A stretch of 64,000 bases of DNA from Branchiostoma belcheri (taxonomy: Eukaryota; Chordata; Leptocardii; Amphioxiformes; Branchiostomatidae), in NCBI RefSeq assembly GCF_001625305.1, contig NW_017803291.1:150619-214618 (forward strand), read 5' to 3'. Position numbers and translations under genes: made by a program. Every line of letters begins with the position of its first letter. The first letter of the stretch is position 1. The notes under the pieces are model-generated. The model did not search any database, was not told the origin of the DNA, and saw only the letters and a list, made by a program, of their open reading frames with translations. This document shows, piece by piece, positions 51,430 to 63,349 of this stretch.

Positions 51430-51624
51430 TCTGTCATTTTTTTCTCCGTTTAAGTGTGCGAATAAAGTCATTGACTGTTGCATAACCAGGCTTCTGGCAC
51501 AGGTGGAAATGGCTTTGGTCTCCGACGCATTGAACAGTGTTTTTTCTAGTACTTGTCCAAGTCCCTCCTCCATGACGAACTGTTTGGTGACGTCTTTGTC
51601 CTGCAGCTTGCGAAAGCTCGCCAT
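51430..51624 (-). pseudogene. Exon-like frame upstream of the 51-kb paralogue, unrecognised
   Basis: The minus frame MASFRKLQDKDVTKQFVMEE, then GLGQVLEKTLFNASETKAIS, is protein-like and lies 5' of the MTY exon on the same strand, so it may be the same gene. A bracketing GATACCTTGACGGTATC palindrome lies at 51630-51648. Confidence 0.3.
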
Positions 51625-51649
51625 GACCTTGATACCTTGACGGTATCAA

Positions 51650-53186
51650 GAATGCATTGACTATATAATTCAAAGATAGACAACACCGACTGTAAAAATC
51701 ACATTTACTAAAAGAGTGAAACATATCAAAGAAATGTCAGTTTAAAGATATAACTATAAATAATGTTAAGAAAAAATAATCAATGAACTATCATGAATCG
51801 GCAATTGCTATTTGTCATTTCAATACGAAGTTGCTTATAGTTTTAAAAGACGTATATTAAGCAAGGCGAAACGAAAATGTAAGATTCGACGAACAAATCA
51901 ATCAACTACTTACCTAGAAGGTCCAGGAACTCTCCATAGGCTTCCTTCCTAGCACCTGAGTCGACTTTTACAGATTGGTAAGTACCTAGCGTAGACCTTG
52001 GTACAACCAACAAGAACCGAAATGTCAAGCCTCTTTCAATATTCGAATTCAACACTCAAGATAGAGTGCTCAGGCTGACTGAAACCAAGCACATGTAGCG
52101 CAGTCCTGTCCATTTAAAGTTTGCGTTCCCCATCACTGTAAAGGAGATATTAAAACGGTCACGGATAACAAAAATACCCAAAGATGTAAAGATTGTGAAG
52201 GGGGACCGACTGAACGTAACGCTGGGTCTCATAGTCTTGAATAATTTCGCAAACCATGCGCGTATAACAGGATTTTGAAATAAACTGAACATAATGTATA
52301 GTAATATCCTATAACGTTTGGGTTATCTAAAAATTAAAGGCATCGTCTTTGTGGCAATGCAATGAGCTTTACATCATTTGCCATGACAGCCGTGATAACA
52401 TCGGTTGAAATCTGTGTGGTTGACTGGTCTAAGATTAGCATGATACTAGTAGGTCATTCCTTGTGGCAGTGGCGTATGAAAACTGTGTTCAACAACCACT
52501 TTTGGACCAGATCCCTGTCCGTGTATCATGATGGCGACACCGAGAACAGGGTGTTAGGGAAAGCTAACACATAGATATGGAAATATTCGATTGTATGAAG
52601 CGCAGCTGTTACATATTGTGCAAAGAAATTTTGACCTAAAATAGCGGCGTGAAACTGGAAACTCGTGTTTAATGAAAATGATGAGAAACTGATGCAAAAC
52701 AAAGGTTTTCCAAACAATATGTGTGTACTTACTTGTTACACAGTCTCGATCCGCTGCCCGTTTCTTGCCTGGCCCTTCAGGAAGAACAGATTTTAGTAAC
52801 AATGTCAATATGCTTTAAATCTATGCAGGTGGCCAATTACTATAGCATACAATGACGCAGAGCATGAAACTACTTGCGAGGAACAGGGGCTCGTTCCCCT
52901 CCTGGAAAATAACGAGGAGATTGATCTTTCTCAAGGGAGTAACAGATGTTGACAACATTACACAAGGTTGACAGCAATTCCACCACTTTGCTGTCTGATT
53001 GGTGTTAATGCAGTGCAGCTCTTGTTATGGTGTTTTTTTTAGTCAACACCTCGAAGCTATTATTTGTCACGCTGTAGAAGGCTGACTGTATCTGTCGTTT
53101 TCCCATTGTCACTTTTACCCCTGACTCTCCGGTTATATTTATTAAGCCAGCCACCCAGCATGGAGGTGTCACTAAAGCAGTTAATA
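51650..53186. other. Unassigned
   Basis: No gene recognised. Small open frames (52056-52292 -, 52362-52574 +) are unconvincing. It forms the left flank of the YR retroelement. Confidence 0.4.
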
Positions 53187-53327
53187 ATCACGTTTCCTGT
53201 CGGCTCACAAATTGGACGGATGTTCCCCCATCCGTAACCCTCTCCTATTGGTCCTCACTTCCTACCCCCTACCTACCCTACGACTCATCCTCATTCGTCG
53301 TCGCCACTTCATAGTGAGCGGTTGAGT
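53187..53327 (+). repeat. YR retroelement repeat A1 (141 bp)
   Basis: Starts ATCACGTTTCCTGTCGGCTC, ends AGCGGTTGAGT. Identical by eye to A2 at 59224-59364. It is the left terminus of the element. Confidence 0.95.
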
Positions 53328-53416
53328 GTGTACTTCTCTCCGTGAACTTTGTCCCTCGTGTTCAGGTCGAGCCTATCTCTCTCTGTCTTTTGAGGCTTCT
53401 TACGTTGACCGCCGCC

Positions 53417-54236
53417 ATGCCAAAAACCCGTAGGCGCTCCTCCCGGGCTTCGGCCACACAAACCTTGCCGGTGGATGACACGCCGCCCGCCCCACGCCCG
53501 TCTCCGTCAACGCTCTCAACCGGCGTGAGTACCGACCCCGACGCTCTAGCCCTCGTCCCGCCGGCGCCACCTACCAGTACGAACCTCGACGATCGGTTCT
53601 TCAGGACCCCGCTGACTCAACAAGCCCAGGCCGGCCCCTCCCGACTCCACCCCGCCAGAGAACACAGACTCCATCATGGCGGTTCTGTCTCGGATGGAGC
53701 AGAAACAGACCGCCGTGGACCAGAGACTGGAGGCGTTGCAATCGGAGGTGCGGGCTAGTCGGCAGACACCCAGCACCAAGGAACGCACCTGGGCCCGAGA
53801 AGGGAACAAAAAGAACTACAACTTCAACATAGGCCTGCGGGACCAGCTCACCACCGCTACGGTGCTAACTTCACCGGAGGACAAGGACGCCATCATCAAC
53901 AAGGCAATAGGTGAGATTGACACACGCAACCGAGACATAATCCTTGCTGACAAAGTCTCTTGGTCGGCTGTCGACCGTTTTCACTCTAACAGTGAGGTGA
54001 CCTTCGCTTCCAAGGAGGAGGAATCTCGATGGACCAAGGCCGTTGAGGAGGACCGTCGGCGCCTCTCCTCGCCCTCCACACGCCCTGCTAATTCTAACCG
54101 TCCCACCACCACTTCTACCATCTCTAAGCCACTTACCCCTACTTCTCCCCAGTCCTTTCGATCCCCCCGTGCTTGCTACACCTGCGGAGACCCCAGACAC
54201 CTCGCCAACTCTTGCCCCAAGTTTTATACCAAATAG
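53417..54236 (+). mobile_element. YR retroelement gag-like region
   Basis: A Pro/Ser/Arg-rich N-terminus (MPKTRRRSSRAS) and a helical middle are followed by a C-terminal zinc knuckle CYTCGDPRHLANSC (C-x2-C-x4-H-x4-C) just before the end. This is typical of DIRS-order gag-like proteins that bind element RNA. Treated as a fossil part. Confidence 0.7.
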
Positions 54237-54616
54237 TTCTCTTTCTGATCATTTTTCGTCTTCCCTTACAGCTCTAACTCATTTTTCCTTCACACAGGCG
54301 GACGATTCCCATGACCGTGTCTCTGCTTCTCATACACCCCCTGTTGTTTCCAGCGACATTCCGTTTGACCACATCGATGACCACATACACATTCTCTTTG
54401 AACAGGATGCGGACCACCCCAAGGTCCGGGGGAGACTTCGGGAGCGTCTAGACAAATGGCGCGCCATTGTCGCCTGCCCTTTTGTCCTCCGCATCATCCA
54501 ACATGGTTTTTGTCTCCCTTTTTTTACAACTCCCACCTAATAAAACTTTCCCCAACTAACAGTCTTGCCACACACACAGCACCTTTGTAGACGCCGCCAT
54601 TCAAGAACTCCTGGCC

Positions 54617-56402
54617 GTGGGAAGTGTTGTGGAAGTGCCATCCAGAGACCACCTACGACTCTGCAGTCCCCTGAAAGTCGTCCCCAAGAAGGGCGGCAAA
54701 CTACGTCTGATCATAAACCTCCATTTTCTCAATACACACTTAGCAAAATTCAAGTTCTGCTATGACGGTATCCCCTGTCTGATAGACCTCTTTCGCAAAG
54801 GCGATTGGTTCGTCAACTTCGACCTGAGAAACGGATACCATCACATCGATATAGCAGAATGTCACATGCCGTATTTAGGATTCACCTGGTCTGATCGTTT
54901 CTTTATCTTCGCATCCCTACCCTTTGGCCTCTTGCCAGCCCCCTTTGCCTTTACTAAGCTAATGCGACCAGTGGTTGCTCACTGGCGTGGTCAAGGATTT
55001 CGATGCTTCATGTACCTGGACGACGGATCTGGTGCTGATATTTCTTTCCAGGCATGCACCCACATGGCTACAGTCATGCGACAGGATCTAGCCGACCTGG
55101 GGCTCTTGGCTCACCAAACCCCTCCCAAGACGTTTTGGACTCCCCGCCAAGTCGGCGAGCTTTTAGGTTATATAATTAACCTTCGCGACGCTTCCTTTCA
55201 GGTCCCACCCGCCGTTGTGATTTCTATCCAACCTCATCACTAACGCCATTTCCTCCGCCGACAGAATTTCGGCACGGTCTGTTGCACGCATCACGGGCAA
55301 CCTGGTATCCATGAGCCTAGCTCTGGGGCCTGTCGTCCGATTATGGACCAGGAGTCTGTACTCTTTCATTTCCAGTGCGATATCGTGGGACACCCACCAC
55401 TGCCTCCCACGGGAGGCGAGGGATGAACTTGTATTTTGGAGGGACAATTTCGCCCGTCTACAAGGCTACCCCATCTGGAAACCATCCCCGTCAGTAGATA
55501 TAATTACTTACTCCGACGCCAGTAACCATGCCTGGGGTGGCTTTACCGTCACCCTTGGTTCAACCCACACAGCGAGGGGCAACTGGGAACGTCACCAGGC
55601 AGCCCCTCTTACAAGCTCCACTTACAGGGAGCTTCTCGGTACTAGACTGGTTCTCCAATCACTCATCCACCTTCTCCCCAATAAACAGGTTCTCCACCGT
55701 TCCGACAATCAGAACGTCGTTCGCATACTCTCCGGAGGTAGCCCGGTACCACAGTTACAACAAGAGGCTGTAGCTATCTATTCTCTATGTGTTCAGAACC
55801 ACATTCACTTGACTTCAGAGTGGATACCCCGTGACAGGAACGAGCAAGCAGACTACCTGTCTAAGATTGTTGACTTCGACGATTACAAGCTAAACGTGTC
55901 TATCTTTCAGGCGTTAACAATTCTATGGGGTCCCTATACATACGACCGGTTCGCCAGTCACTTTTCGGCCCAATTGACCCCCTTTTCTTCCAGATGGTGG
56001 AATCCGAGGGTTGACTCCGTCAATGCTTTCACCTTGTCTTGGGCACAACACACCAACTGGTTATTCCCCCCTCCCCGACTGATCCCGAGAGTTCTCTCCA
56101 AGATCAAACAGGACGCCTGCTGTGGGACACTCATCGCGCCATTCTGGCGTTCGGCTGCCTGGTGGCCGCTCCTGTGCCCCGACGGACGCCATCTATCCGA
56201 CACCTTTGTGAACTGGACAGACCTCCCGCCTGGGCCGGACTTGCTGAGTGGCGCTCCCTCGAACTCCACGTTCGCCCGTGTGCCCCTTGGATTCCGACTT
56301 CTGGCCCTCCGGTTCTGCCTATGCGGAACATGCCACCCTTACCCCCCTATCCAGTCCCTCCTTGTATCCACCCCTCGTTTTATCCCCGGTGTTTACCCGT
56401 AA
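54617..56402 (+). mobile_element. YR retroelement reverse transcriptase and RNase H region
   Basis: Reverse transcriptase blocks typical of the DIRS order are plain: KVVPKKGGKLRLIINL, FDLRNGYHHIDI, SLPFGLLPAPFAFTK and YLDDGSGAD. An RNase H-like domain follows with TYSDASNHAWGG and TYRELLGTRLVLQSL, and then the conserved DRNEQADYLSK. These enzymes copy the element RNA and remove it from the hybrid. Confidence 0.85.
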
Positions 56403-56689
56403 TTTTCCTTACCCCTCCCTTTCGTCCACCCCACCCCTTGGTTTGAGTTTGATCTGTCTCGCCTCCGTCCCCTTCCCCCAGACTGAGGTGTCACCGTTCA
56501 TTCTCTCACCCAAATTCTGCTTCGCACCCTCTTTTCCAACTCCTCCCGCTTAGGGAGTACAGTTGCAACGTTGAACAGGTTCGGTCCCCATTGGACCCGT
56601 CATCACCGTCAGGGGATTACTACCAATCCCCGGACGGCCCGGACATCTTCTCGTGCTAACACCTCGGTTTATGCTCCCCGTGTGAACAC

Positions 56690-57240
56690 AAACCGTTAAC
56701 ACCTTGACTCGTGTCCCCCGTGTGGACACGAGCCTGCCGTCAGTTGACTCCCTATCCCCCGTGTGGACACAAACCTGCTGACACCTCGACTACATGACCC
56801 TGTGAGAACACAAACCGTTAACACCTTGACTAGTGTCCCCCGTGTGGACACGAGCCTGCTGACACCTCGACTACATGACCCTGTGAGAACACAAACCGTT
56901 AACACCTTGACTAGTGTCCCCCGTGTGGACACAAACCTGCTGACACCTCGACTACATGACCCTGTGAGAACACAAACCGTTAACACCTTGACTAGTGTCC
57001 CCCGTGTGGACACAAACCTGCTGACACCTCGACTACATGACCCTGTGAGAACACAAACCGTTAACACCTTGACTAGTGTCCCCCGTGTGGACACGAGCCT
57101 GCTGACACCTCGACTACATGACCCTGTGAAATCACGAACCTTTAACACCTTGACTCGTGTCCCCAGTGCGGACACAAGCCTATTGACACCTCGACTACAT
57201 GACCCCGTGTGGGCACGCGCCCATTAGCACCTCACTGCAC
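56690..57240. repeat. 81-bp tandem array inside the YR retroelement
   Basis: About five full units plus degenerate edges of GTGTCCCCCGTGTGGACACA ... CCGTTAACACCTTGACTA. Each unit is itself two related halves of about 40 bp (GTGTCCCC..GTGGACAC and CCCTGTGAGAACAC). Units are multiples of three, which explains the long open frames on both strands. These are not proteins. Confidence 0.9.
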
Positions 57241-57982
57241 GTCCCCCGTGCGGACACGTGCAGCTCGTAAGTCGGACAGTACACGGCCCGTCACCGCCGA
57301 AGCAGGTCCACACACCCCCGTGAGGCTGTACGACCTACCTGTGACAACCCATCGTGCAACCTCTACCTGCTGGGATCCACCGCACCTAGTTCATCGTGCT
57401 ACCTTCGGGTTTATGTCCATCCTCGAACTGGCCAAACCCGCTGGACTTTACACCTGTCGGAGTTCTATCCTGTCTTAGCAGGGTTAGACCTGGACTGTGA
57501 TCTTATGCGTCATACCCGTTTATTAGTCTTCCGGGTTGGTACCTAGTTCATGCGCGACTTACCGCGTATATTGTTGTTGTTCGCCCGCCGTCGGGCCCTC
57601 ACTTTATGTATCCTTGCACCGTGTTTCGCCAGACATGCCTCGTTAGTCCCTAGGACTTGCTATAGTTGTCAGGATGCTGATTAATTGTTGTTATTGTAGA
57701 CTAGAACCACGGAAGGCACCGTTAGCCGACTATTTTAGTCGTTGTTTCAGAGTAGTTTTGGTTAGTAGACATGCATCTTATATTGTTTTTATACCTATAT
57801 ATTTATATTCTCTTTTCTGTATGTATATATATATGCATGTTATGCGTATATATATGTGTGTTTGGATATCCTTGTATGTTTTTGGGTTTTTCCCCCCTTG
57901 CTCAGTATTCTGTTGATTGATGTGAAGTTTTGGTTGTGCTTTTACCTTTTACAATCGTTCGCTCCTTGCTCCCCACATCGGA

Positions 57983-59071
57983 GTGGCATTGTTCCTTTCC
58001 GGGCGACCTACCCCCCCCCCCTCCCACTACCGTCCCATTAACCCATCCCGCCCTCCCCTTCCTGCCGCTCCTCCAGCCATCGCCTCCTCCCACACCTACC
58101 CCGAACTCCATGACCTCAAGGACCCCGAACTTCAACGCCTGGCCTGCGCTCTACCATCCGTCGTTATCTCCGACAGAGCTCCCAGCACCGTCAAGAAGTA
58201 CGTGAGAGCCTTCCGCGCCTGGGAAACCTTCGCCTCATCCAAAGGACTGTCCCCCCTTCCAGCTCGTGGCCCACACCTGGCACTTTACCTACTCAAACTC
58301 CTACAGTCTTCCCGCTCTGCCGCCCCACTGGAAGCCGCCGTATTTGCCGTCGCCTGGGCTCATCGCATCGCAGGCCATCCATCACCCCACTCTCACCACC
58401 TACCATCCCAAGTACTGCAAGCTGCCAAGCGTATCCTCGCAGCCCCTGTCTCCAAGAAGCTACCCCTGACACCATGTCACATCCGACAACTCTGCTCCAC
58501 CTACGTTTCACCTTCCATGAACATTGACACGCTACAGACTCTCTGCCTTATCGTCATCGGTTTCGCCGGATTCCTCCGCTGGGATGACTTGAGTCAGCTA
58601 CACGCAGACGATGTGAACTTCTGCGACGGCTACGCCGCCCTTTTCATTGAGAAACGGAAAAACGATCAGTTCAGGGAAGGCCATTGGGCCTGCATCGCCA
58701 CCACCGGTTCTACCTCTTGCCCCGTAACCCTCCTCAAGCGTTTCCTCAAGTCCTCCAACTCATCCGGCCACATCAAGCTCTTCCGTCGAGTCTCTAATCA
58801 CCGTGGCAACATTTCCCTGCGACAGGAACCCATGTCTTACACGAGAGCTCGGGAAAAAGTCCTCTCCATGTTGTCGACCATCGGCCTGGATCCAACCAGA
58901 TACGGCCTACACAGCCTCCGTTCGGGTGGAGCAAGCACCGCTGCAGCCATGGGCGTCCCAGACCGTCTCATCGCGCACCACGGTGGCTGGCGCAGCACCG
59001 AAGCACGAGAAGGCTACATCCTCGAGTCCAAGTCGGCTATTCTTGGAGTCTCCCGTTCCCTCGGCCTTTAA
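57983..59071 (+). mobile_element. YR retroelement tyrosine recombinase
   Basis: A phage-integrase-type recombinase. An N-terminal SAM-like helical domain (APSTVKKYVRAFRAWETF) leads to a catalytic domain. In that domain GFLRWDDL supplies the first Arg, RYGLHSLRSGG the H-x-x-R, LIAHHGGW the third-position His, and EGYI the nucleophilic Tyr. It joins the circular DNA to the genome in place of a DDE integrase. It looks whole over this stretch. Confidence 0.85.
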
Positions 59072-59130
59072 TCCCCCCCCTCCCCACCATCCACCCCCGG
59101 CTTCACCGCCTTCTTCTATCCTTTTGTTTT

Positions 59131-59223
59131 CGTGGCGTGCGCACGACTACCCTACCCTTGTGTCTGTCCAGTTTGTGAATAGACAGGAAACTTAGTTCTC
59201 TTCGGAGTTTACGAAGAAGAGAA
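59131..59223 (+). repeat. YR retroelement repeat B1 (93 bp)
   Basis: Begins CGTGGCGTGCGCACGACTAC and ends GAAGAAGAGAA, directly joined to A2. Identical by eye to B2. Confidence 0.95.
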
Positions 59224-59364
59224 ATCACGTTTCCTGTCGGCTCACAAATTGGACGGATGTTCCCCCATCCGTAACCCTCTCCTATTGGTCCTCACTTCCT
59301 ACCCCCTACCTACCCTACGACTCATCCTCATTCGTCGTCGCCACTTCATAGTGAGCGGTTGAGT
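59224..59364 (+). repeat. YR retroelement repeat A2 (141 bp)
   Basis: Second copy of A1. The B1A2 junction is the circular-junction-like core expected of this group. Confidence 0.95.
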
Positions 59365-59419
59365 ACCCCCCGCCCAACCCCTCTGCCGCACTAACCCGGT
59401 CGCCCGTTTTCCTTGCCCT

Positions 59420-59960
59420 AGAGTTCTATAACTGTTATCTACCTTGTTCATCACCCGAACCAGATATGTAACTGTTACCTACCTTGTTGTTCGTCACCCG
59501 GATCATATAATGTAATCTGTTATCGACCTTATTGTTCGTCATCCGGACCAGTTAATGTAAACCTACCTTATTGTTTGTCACCCGGACCAGATAATGTAAC
59601 TGTTTATCTCCTTTTGGTCGTCACCCGGTCCGATAATGTAAACTGTTTATCTACCTTATTGTTCGCCACCCGGACCGATAATGTAAACTGTTTATCTACC
59701 TTATTGTTCGCCACCCGGACCGATAATGTAAACTGTTTATTTACCTTATTGTTCGCCACCGGACCGATAATGTAAACTGTTTATCTACCTTATTGTTCGT
59801 CACCCGGACCGATAATGTAAACTGTTTATCTACCTTATTGTTCGTCACCCGGACCGATAATGTAAACTGTTTATCTACCTTATTGTTCGTCACCCTGACC
59901 GATAATGTAAACTGTTATCTACCTTATTGTTCCTCACTCGGACCACACAATGTAAACTGT
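59420..59960. repeat. 45-bp tandem array between A2 and B2
   Basis: About ten units of GTAAACTGTTTATCTACCTT then ATTGTTCGCCACCCGGACCG ATAAT, more diverged at both edges. It fills most of the spacer of the element. Confidence 0.9.
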
Positions 59961-60095
59961 CATTAATATGAACCGTCTTTACCCAGTGCCTGGTCACTTG
60001 TACCTTTTGACATCTTCATATTATACCCCGTTATCGATGTTCGGCTACACGTGTTCCATATAAATAAACACTCAACCGTGGCGTGCGCACTCAAC

Positions 60096-60188
60096 CGTGG
60101 CGTGCGCACGACTACCCTACCCTTGTGTCTGTCCAGTTTGTGAATAGACAGGAAACTTAGTTCTCTTCGGAGTTTACGAAGAAGAGAA
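60096..60188 (+). repeat. YR retroelement repeat B2 (93 bp), right terminus
   Basis: Second copy of B1. The first 18 bases (CAACCGTGGCGTGCGCAC) are also tandemly duplicated just before it at 60074-60091. Confidence 0.95.
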
Positions 60189-60289
60189 TTAACATTACAA
60201 AGTTATCAACGTCTCGTGTAAAGTAAAGACGATAGTTCATTTATTACCTGTGAAGACACTTGCTTCTTCTCACTCTTTCCCGCCTTCTT

Positions 60290-60427
60290 CTTTGCCAATG
60301 CCTCTTCTTTGCCAATGCGTCTTCTTTGCCAATGCCTCTTCTTTGCCAATGCCTCTTCTTTGCCAATGCCTCTTCTTTGACAATGCCTCTTCTTTGACAA
60401 TACCTCTTCTTTGACAATGCCTCTTCT
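60290..60427. repeat. 17-bp minisatellite, 8 units
   Basis: Unit TCTTTGCCAATGCCTCT with G-to-A or C-to-A variants. The 17-base period rotates the frame. The Lys/Arg/Glu-rich minus ORFs across it are artefacts. Confidence 0.9.
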
Positions 60428-61280
60428 TTCCGTTTCTGTCTAATCTCCAGTCGCTCTTTACTAAGATTTTTAAAAAGATCAAATGAAATGCCATGTCGCC
60501 AGAACAGCCTATCCCAGTTAAACGTGGATAAACGACGAAGTCTTTTGTTTCTTTCTTACGCTTATATCAGGTCGACATGGGAGTCTCTACCATTTCCTTG
60601 TAGCAGATATGATAATCTGAATAAAGGAAGAAGTGCATGTGAACATACAATTCAACTTATACACCTACATTCGACATCATCCATATGTTTCCTAGCTACA
60701 CCATGTTAAAAAAAGAACGAACAACTCATTCACATTACTGCCGTCCACAGCATGTAAAAACCTACTTCCCCTAAAAGAAATGCTAATCATACTAACAATC
60801 ATACATAGTGTAAATTAGTAGCATCAAAGAATCCCACCCGGAACTGAAGTAGGCCAAAAGGCATTCTATCCAACTAGAGAACAAGGGTGGAAGTGCCCTG
60901 CCTTTTGTGCTGAGAATGTTCACCAACTTGTATAGGATGTTGGGCTCGTTGTTTTGTTGCAGTCTTGTATTCTTTAGCATTTTTTCATTTGGATAAGGTC
61001 GAAACAAAGGGTACAGTGCAGTCAATGGTGTCTTGCTATTTTCTGTCGTACTATTTTCTGTCGACAACTGTATACTTTCCGTCTGTATCGAAATGCGGTC
61101 GGCACCAGCTGCAGATCGTATTCGAACAGTAGGACTCTGCATGGGGTATTTACGGCCATGGGAATGGAAGATCTTTCTTCTCCTTGCAATGCTTCATCTT
61201 CTGTACTCTCAATTCGTGCAGCGCACTATGCAGCATTTGAACTACCTCTCCTTTACGGAACATAAGCAAGATGCTCATTT
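60428..61280. other. Unassigned
   Basis: A 116-residue minus open frame (60792-61142) is low-quality. Nothing else was recognised. Confidence 0.4.
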
Positions 61281-61562
61281 TTAAGCTTTCTGTTTTGTCA
61301 CCAAAGATGTTCTAAACACACATTTTAAGTGTGAAAGTAACCATGAAGAAGTCATCTTGTCTTTGTCCTCATTATTCAGATCATTAATTCTCTCAAAGTG
61401 CACAAGGAAGCTTTCGTATTTATCACACAACAGCAATGCCTTGTTTTGAAGGAAAAGATTCCCTACTTCAATGCAGAGCTTGCTGGCTGCCACTGTGATT
61501 GCATGTTGCTGTTTTGCTGCTTCATTTAGGTCACGTGTCAGTTGCTCAATGATTAATAAGAG
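61281..61562 (-). CDS. Last visible exon of the minus-strand GLSGA-like gene
   Basis: After an acceptor (ctacattag on the minus strand) the frame is fully open: LLLIIEQLTRDLNEAAKQQH, then AITVAASKLCIEVGNLFLQN, KALLLCDKYESFLVHFERIN and a stop at 61281-61283. Helical and coding-like. It follows the GGDQGGG exon at 62532 in gene order. A role is unknown. Confidence 0.45.
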   Translation of the reverse strand, partial: LLLIIEQLTRDLNEAAKQQHAITVAASKLCIEVGNLFLQNKALLLCDKYESFLVHFERINDLNNEDKDKMTSSWLLSHLKCVFRTSLVTKQKA

Positions 61563-61779
61563 CTAATGTAGAATAAAAACTAATATATCCTAACTACTCA
61601 AACAACAAGGGCTAGCCCAAGTCTTTGATATAGTGTTATATCGAGTGAGGTTAATCGCAAGTTTCGGTGTTTTTTTTCTAATAACAAAGTAGTCTTTTGT
61701 ATTATTTACCTTTTTTCTGCATTGTGGATAGACACGTAGGGGAGAGCAATGGTATGTCCCGACAGCGTCTCCCAGCCTG

Positions 61780-62000
61780 GTGTGGCCTCTCCACCCTCCA
61801 AGAGACGCCTGAGCCCCTGCCGCCGGTTTTCCTGCTGGTACTGCCGCTGGCTGAGCTAATGCTACCGGTCCTCCTGCTGCCGCCGCTGGCTAAGTTATCG
61901 CCACCGGTCCTCCCGCGGCTGCCGCCGGCTGAGCCCCTGCCACCGGTCTGCCCACAGAGGCTGGCCGTGCTATCGCCGCCGGTCCTCCAGCCGCGATCAG
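61780..62000. repeat. Imperfect GC-rich repeat encoding PP(V)L motifs
   Basis: Four to five diverged units of CCGCCGCTGGCTAAG ... CCACCGGTCCTCC (about 45-51 bp). The plus-strand open frame (LPPVLLLPPLAKLSPPVL) results from the repeat. It lies within the presumed intron of the minus-strand gene. A 12-bp-arm palindrome (CTTGTAGATAAG) lies at 62030-62057. Confidence 0.6.
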
Positions 62001-62531
62001 CATCTCACTCAGGCTGCAGTTCTTGTACCCTTGTAGATAAGAATACTTATCTACAAGAAATATCGTTGTGTGTCAAGACCTTACCGACAAGCCTTCTCTT
62101 TGTATTGCGGCCAGAAGACTTAGGTGTTGTAACAGGCAGGAGGATGTCTTCCTGGCGACATCCTGGCGGCGGCGACCTTGTTTATATTTCCGGTCTCATT
62201 TGGTGCCATGACGAAGTAGCTTATTCCGACAAAACCAATACTTCAGCATCTTTCAATAAAAACATTTCATGTTTAAGTAGTTAAAGTAAATGTTGATCCC
62301 CCGTCCCTTTCCATATCCCCCTTCCCTCCTGACTCGACCATCACCGCTCCTCCTGTGATACCCTCTCCCACCGTGGGTCTATGGGTTGTAGTTCCTGCAG
62401 AAAAAAAAGAAGAGAATTATGATATCATTACATTAGATTATTTCGGTAAGACTAGTTCAAATGCTTTTTTTTGCAAATGTATAAGGAATAAGATATTAAT
62501 TCAAATATAACAAAGGAAAATTTGAGCTTAC

Positions 62532-62740
62532 CCTTCATGCAGAATACCACGGCGTTTGCATTAGTCTTCTGCTTTTTCAGGACTTGAAATGCAAGCTTAA
62601 AAGATCCACCACCTTGGTCACCTCCCATCTTGTGACAAACTTCATTCTCTGGTATCACGCCTCCATGCAACGTCAGATCTCTGTAAACATTTGTACAGCC
62701 GGCAACTGTTGACCTTCTTCTGCGCATGGTCGTCCCCCAA
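62532..62740 (-). CDS. GLSGA-family exon c on the minus strand (GGDQGGGSFK)
   Basis: The frame reads GVIPENEVCHKMGGDQGGGS, then FKLAFQVLKKQKTNANAVVF, ending at a gtaagc donor. It is the counterpart of WIKVLGDHVGDLFKMGYQVL at 12.4 kb. The glycine-rich signature is better preserved here. The exon start is uncertain: a second open frame (62673-62897) overlaps. Possibly part of a more intact gene copy. Confidence 0.5.
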
Positions 62741-63345
62741 GGCCACTTGTACCAGGTTCCCCTGGGAGAGGGCTTCCAACTTTCGGGTCATCCAGATGGT
62801 GCGTGGACCCTCTCCTGTTGTTGTAAAATTGAGTGTGGAAAGTAGTTAGAAGCATTGATACACAATCTTCGTATGGACACGGGGAATTTTTATTCAATAA
62901 CTGATAAATATTGAGACAAAACTGACTGACTTACCCAGTGTAAAGTGGCGTGACGTTAGGCCGGAGAAGAGGCCCTCCGTTCCACCGTGGGAGGTAATGA
63001 GTCCGGGGTGGGCCAAATTGGCCGTCCCGCTTCTCATTATGAACCGACGTAACTCGAGTTGTTTCTTCATTTGCCTTCATCCATTACGATTTCCTCAACA
63101 TAAAACAGAAATACTGTTGTAATGTAGAACTACTTTACACGACAATGCGTCCTGAAAAAAAACACGTCTAATGGAAGTAACATCTTCTTAAATATGTCCA
63201 AAATATCTTCAGCGCAGATAGAAGCTATGGAATATTTTTTGTTGATTTTCATAGATATTCTTGTGCATCCTAAGTCTTCAGTGCTCAGTGATATACTTTA
63301 TAAACTTTGTAAACTTGTAAAAATACATTCCTTACCTTTCCTCCT
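62741..63345. other. Unassigned (presumed introns of the minus-strand gene)
   Basis: 62741-62897 is open on minus (SMLLTTFHTQFYNNRRGSTH) and might be coding. The rest is AT-rich with nothing recognised. Confidence 0.35.
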
Positions 63346-63349
63346 GTTT

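Larger units (their letters stand above)
53187..60188 (+). mobile_element. PAT/Ngaro-type tyrosine-recombinase retroelement, 7.0 kb
   Basis: The layout is A1 - gag-like - RT/RNase H - recombinase - B1A2 - spacer - B2. A1 (53187-53327) equals A2 (59224-59364), and B1 (59131-59223) equals B2 (60096-60188). B1 and A2 abut exactly. These split direct repeats are the diagnostic structure of PAT/Ngaro elements (DIRS order), which replicate through a circular intermediate and integrate by a tyrosine recombinase. The repeats look identical by eye, so the insertion is young. The copy looks broken, with a small number of interruptions (about two or three). Two tandem-repeat arrays are inside it. Confidence 0.9.

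Noticed and set aside
56696-57227. Open frames of 150-160 residues on both strands
   Set aside because: Products of an 81-bp tandem array whose unit is a multiple of three. No protein character.
57902-58135. Gly-rich minus frame
   Set aside because: Antisense of the Pro-rich start of the recombinase region.
60290-60427. Possible CRISPR-like array
   Set aside because: 17-bp units are directly adjacent without spacers. A simple minisatellite in eukaryotic DNA.
61697-62284. 195-residue plus frame rich in Pro and Leu
   Set aside because: Generated by the GC-rich imperfect repeat and opposite the presumed minus-strand gene.
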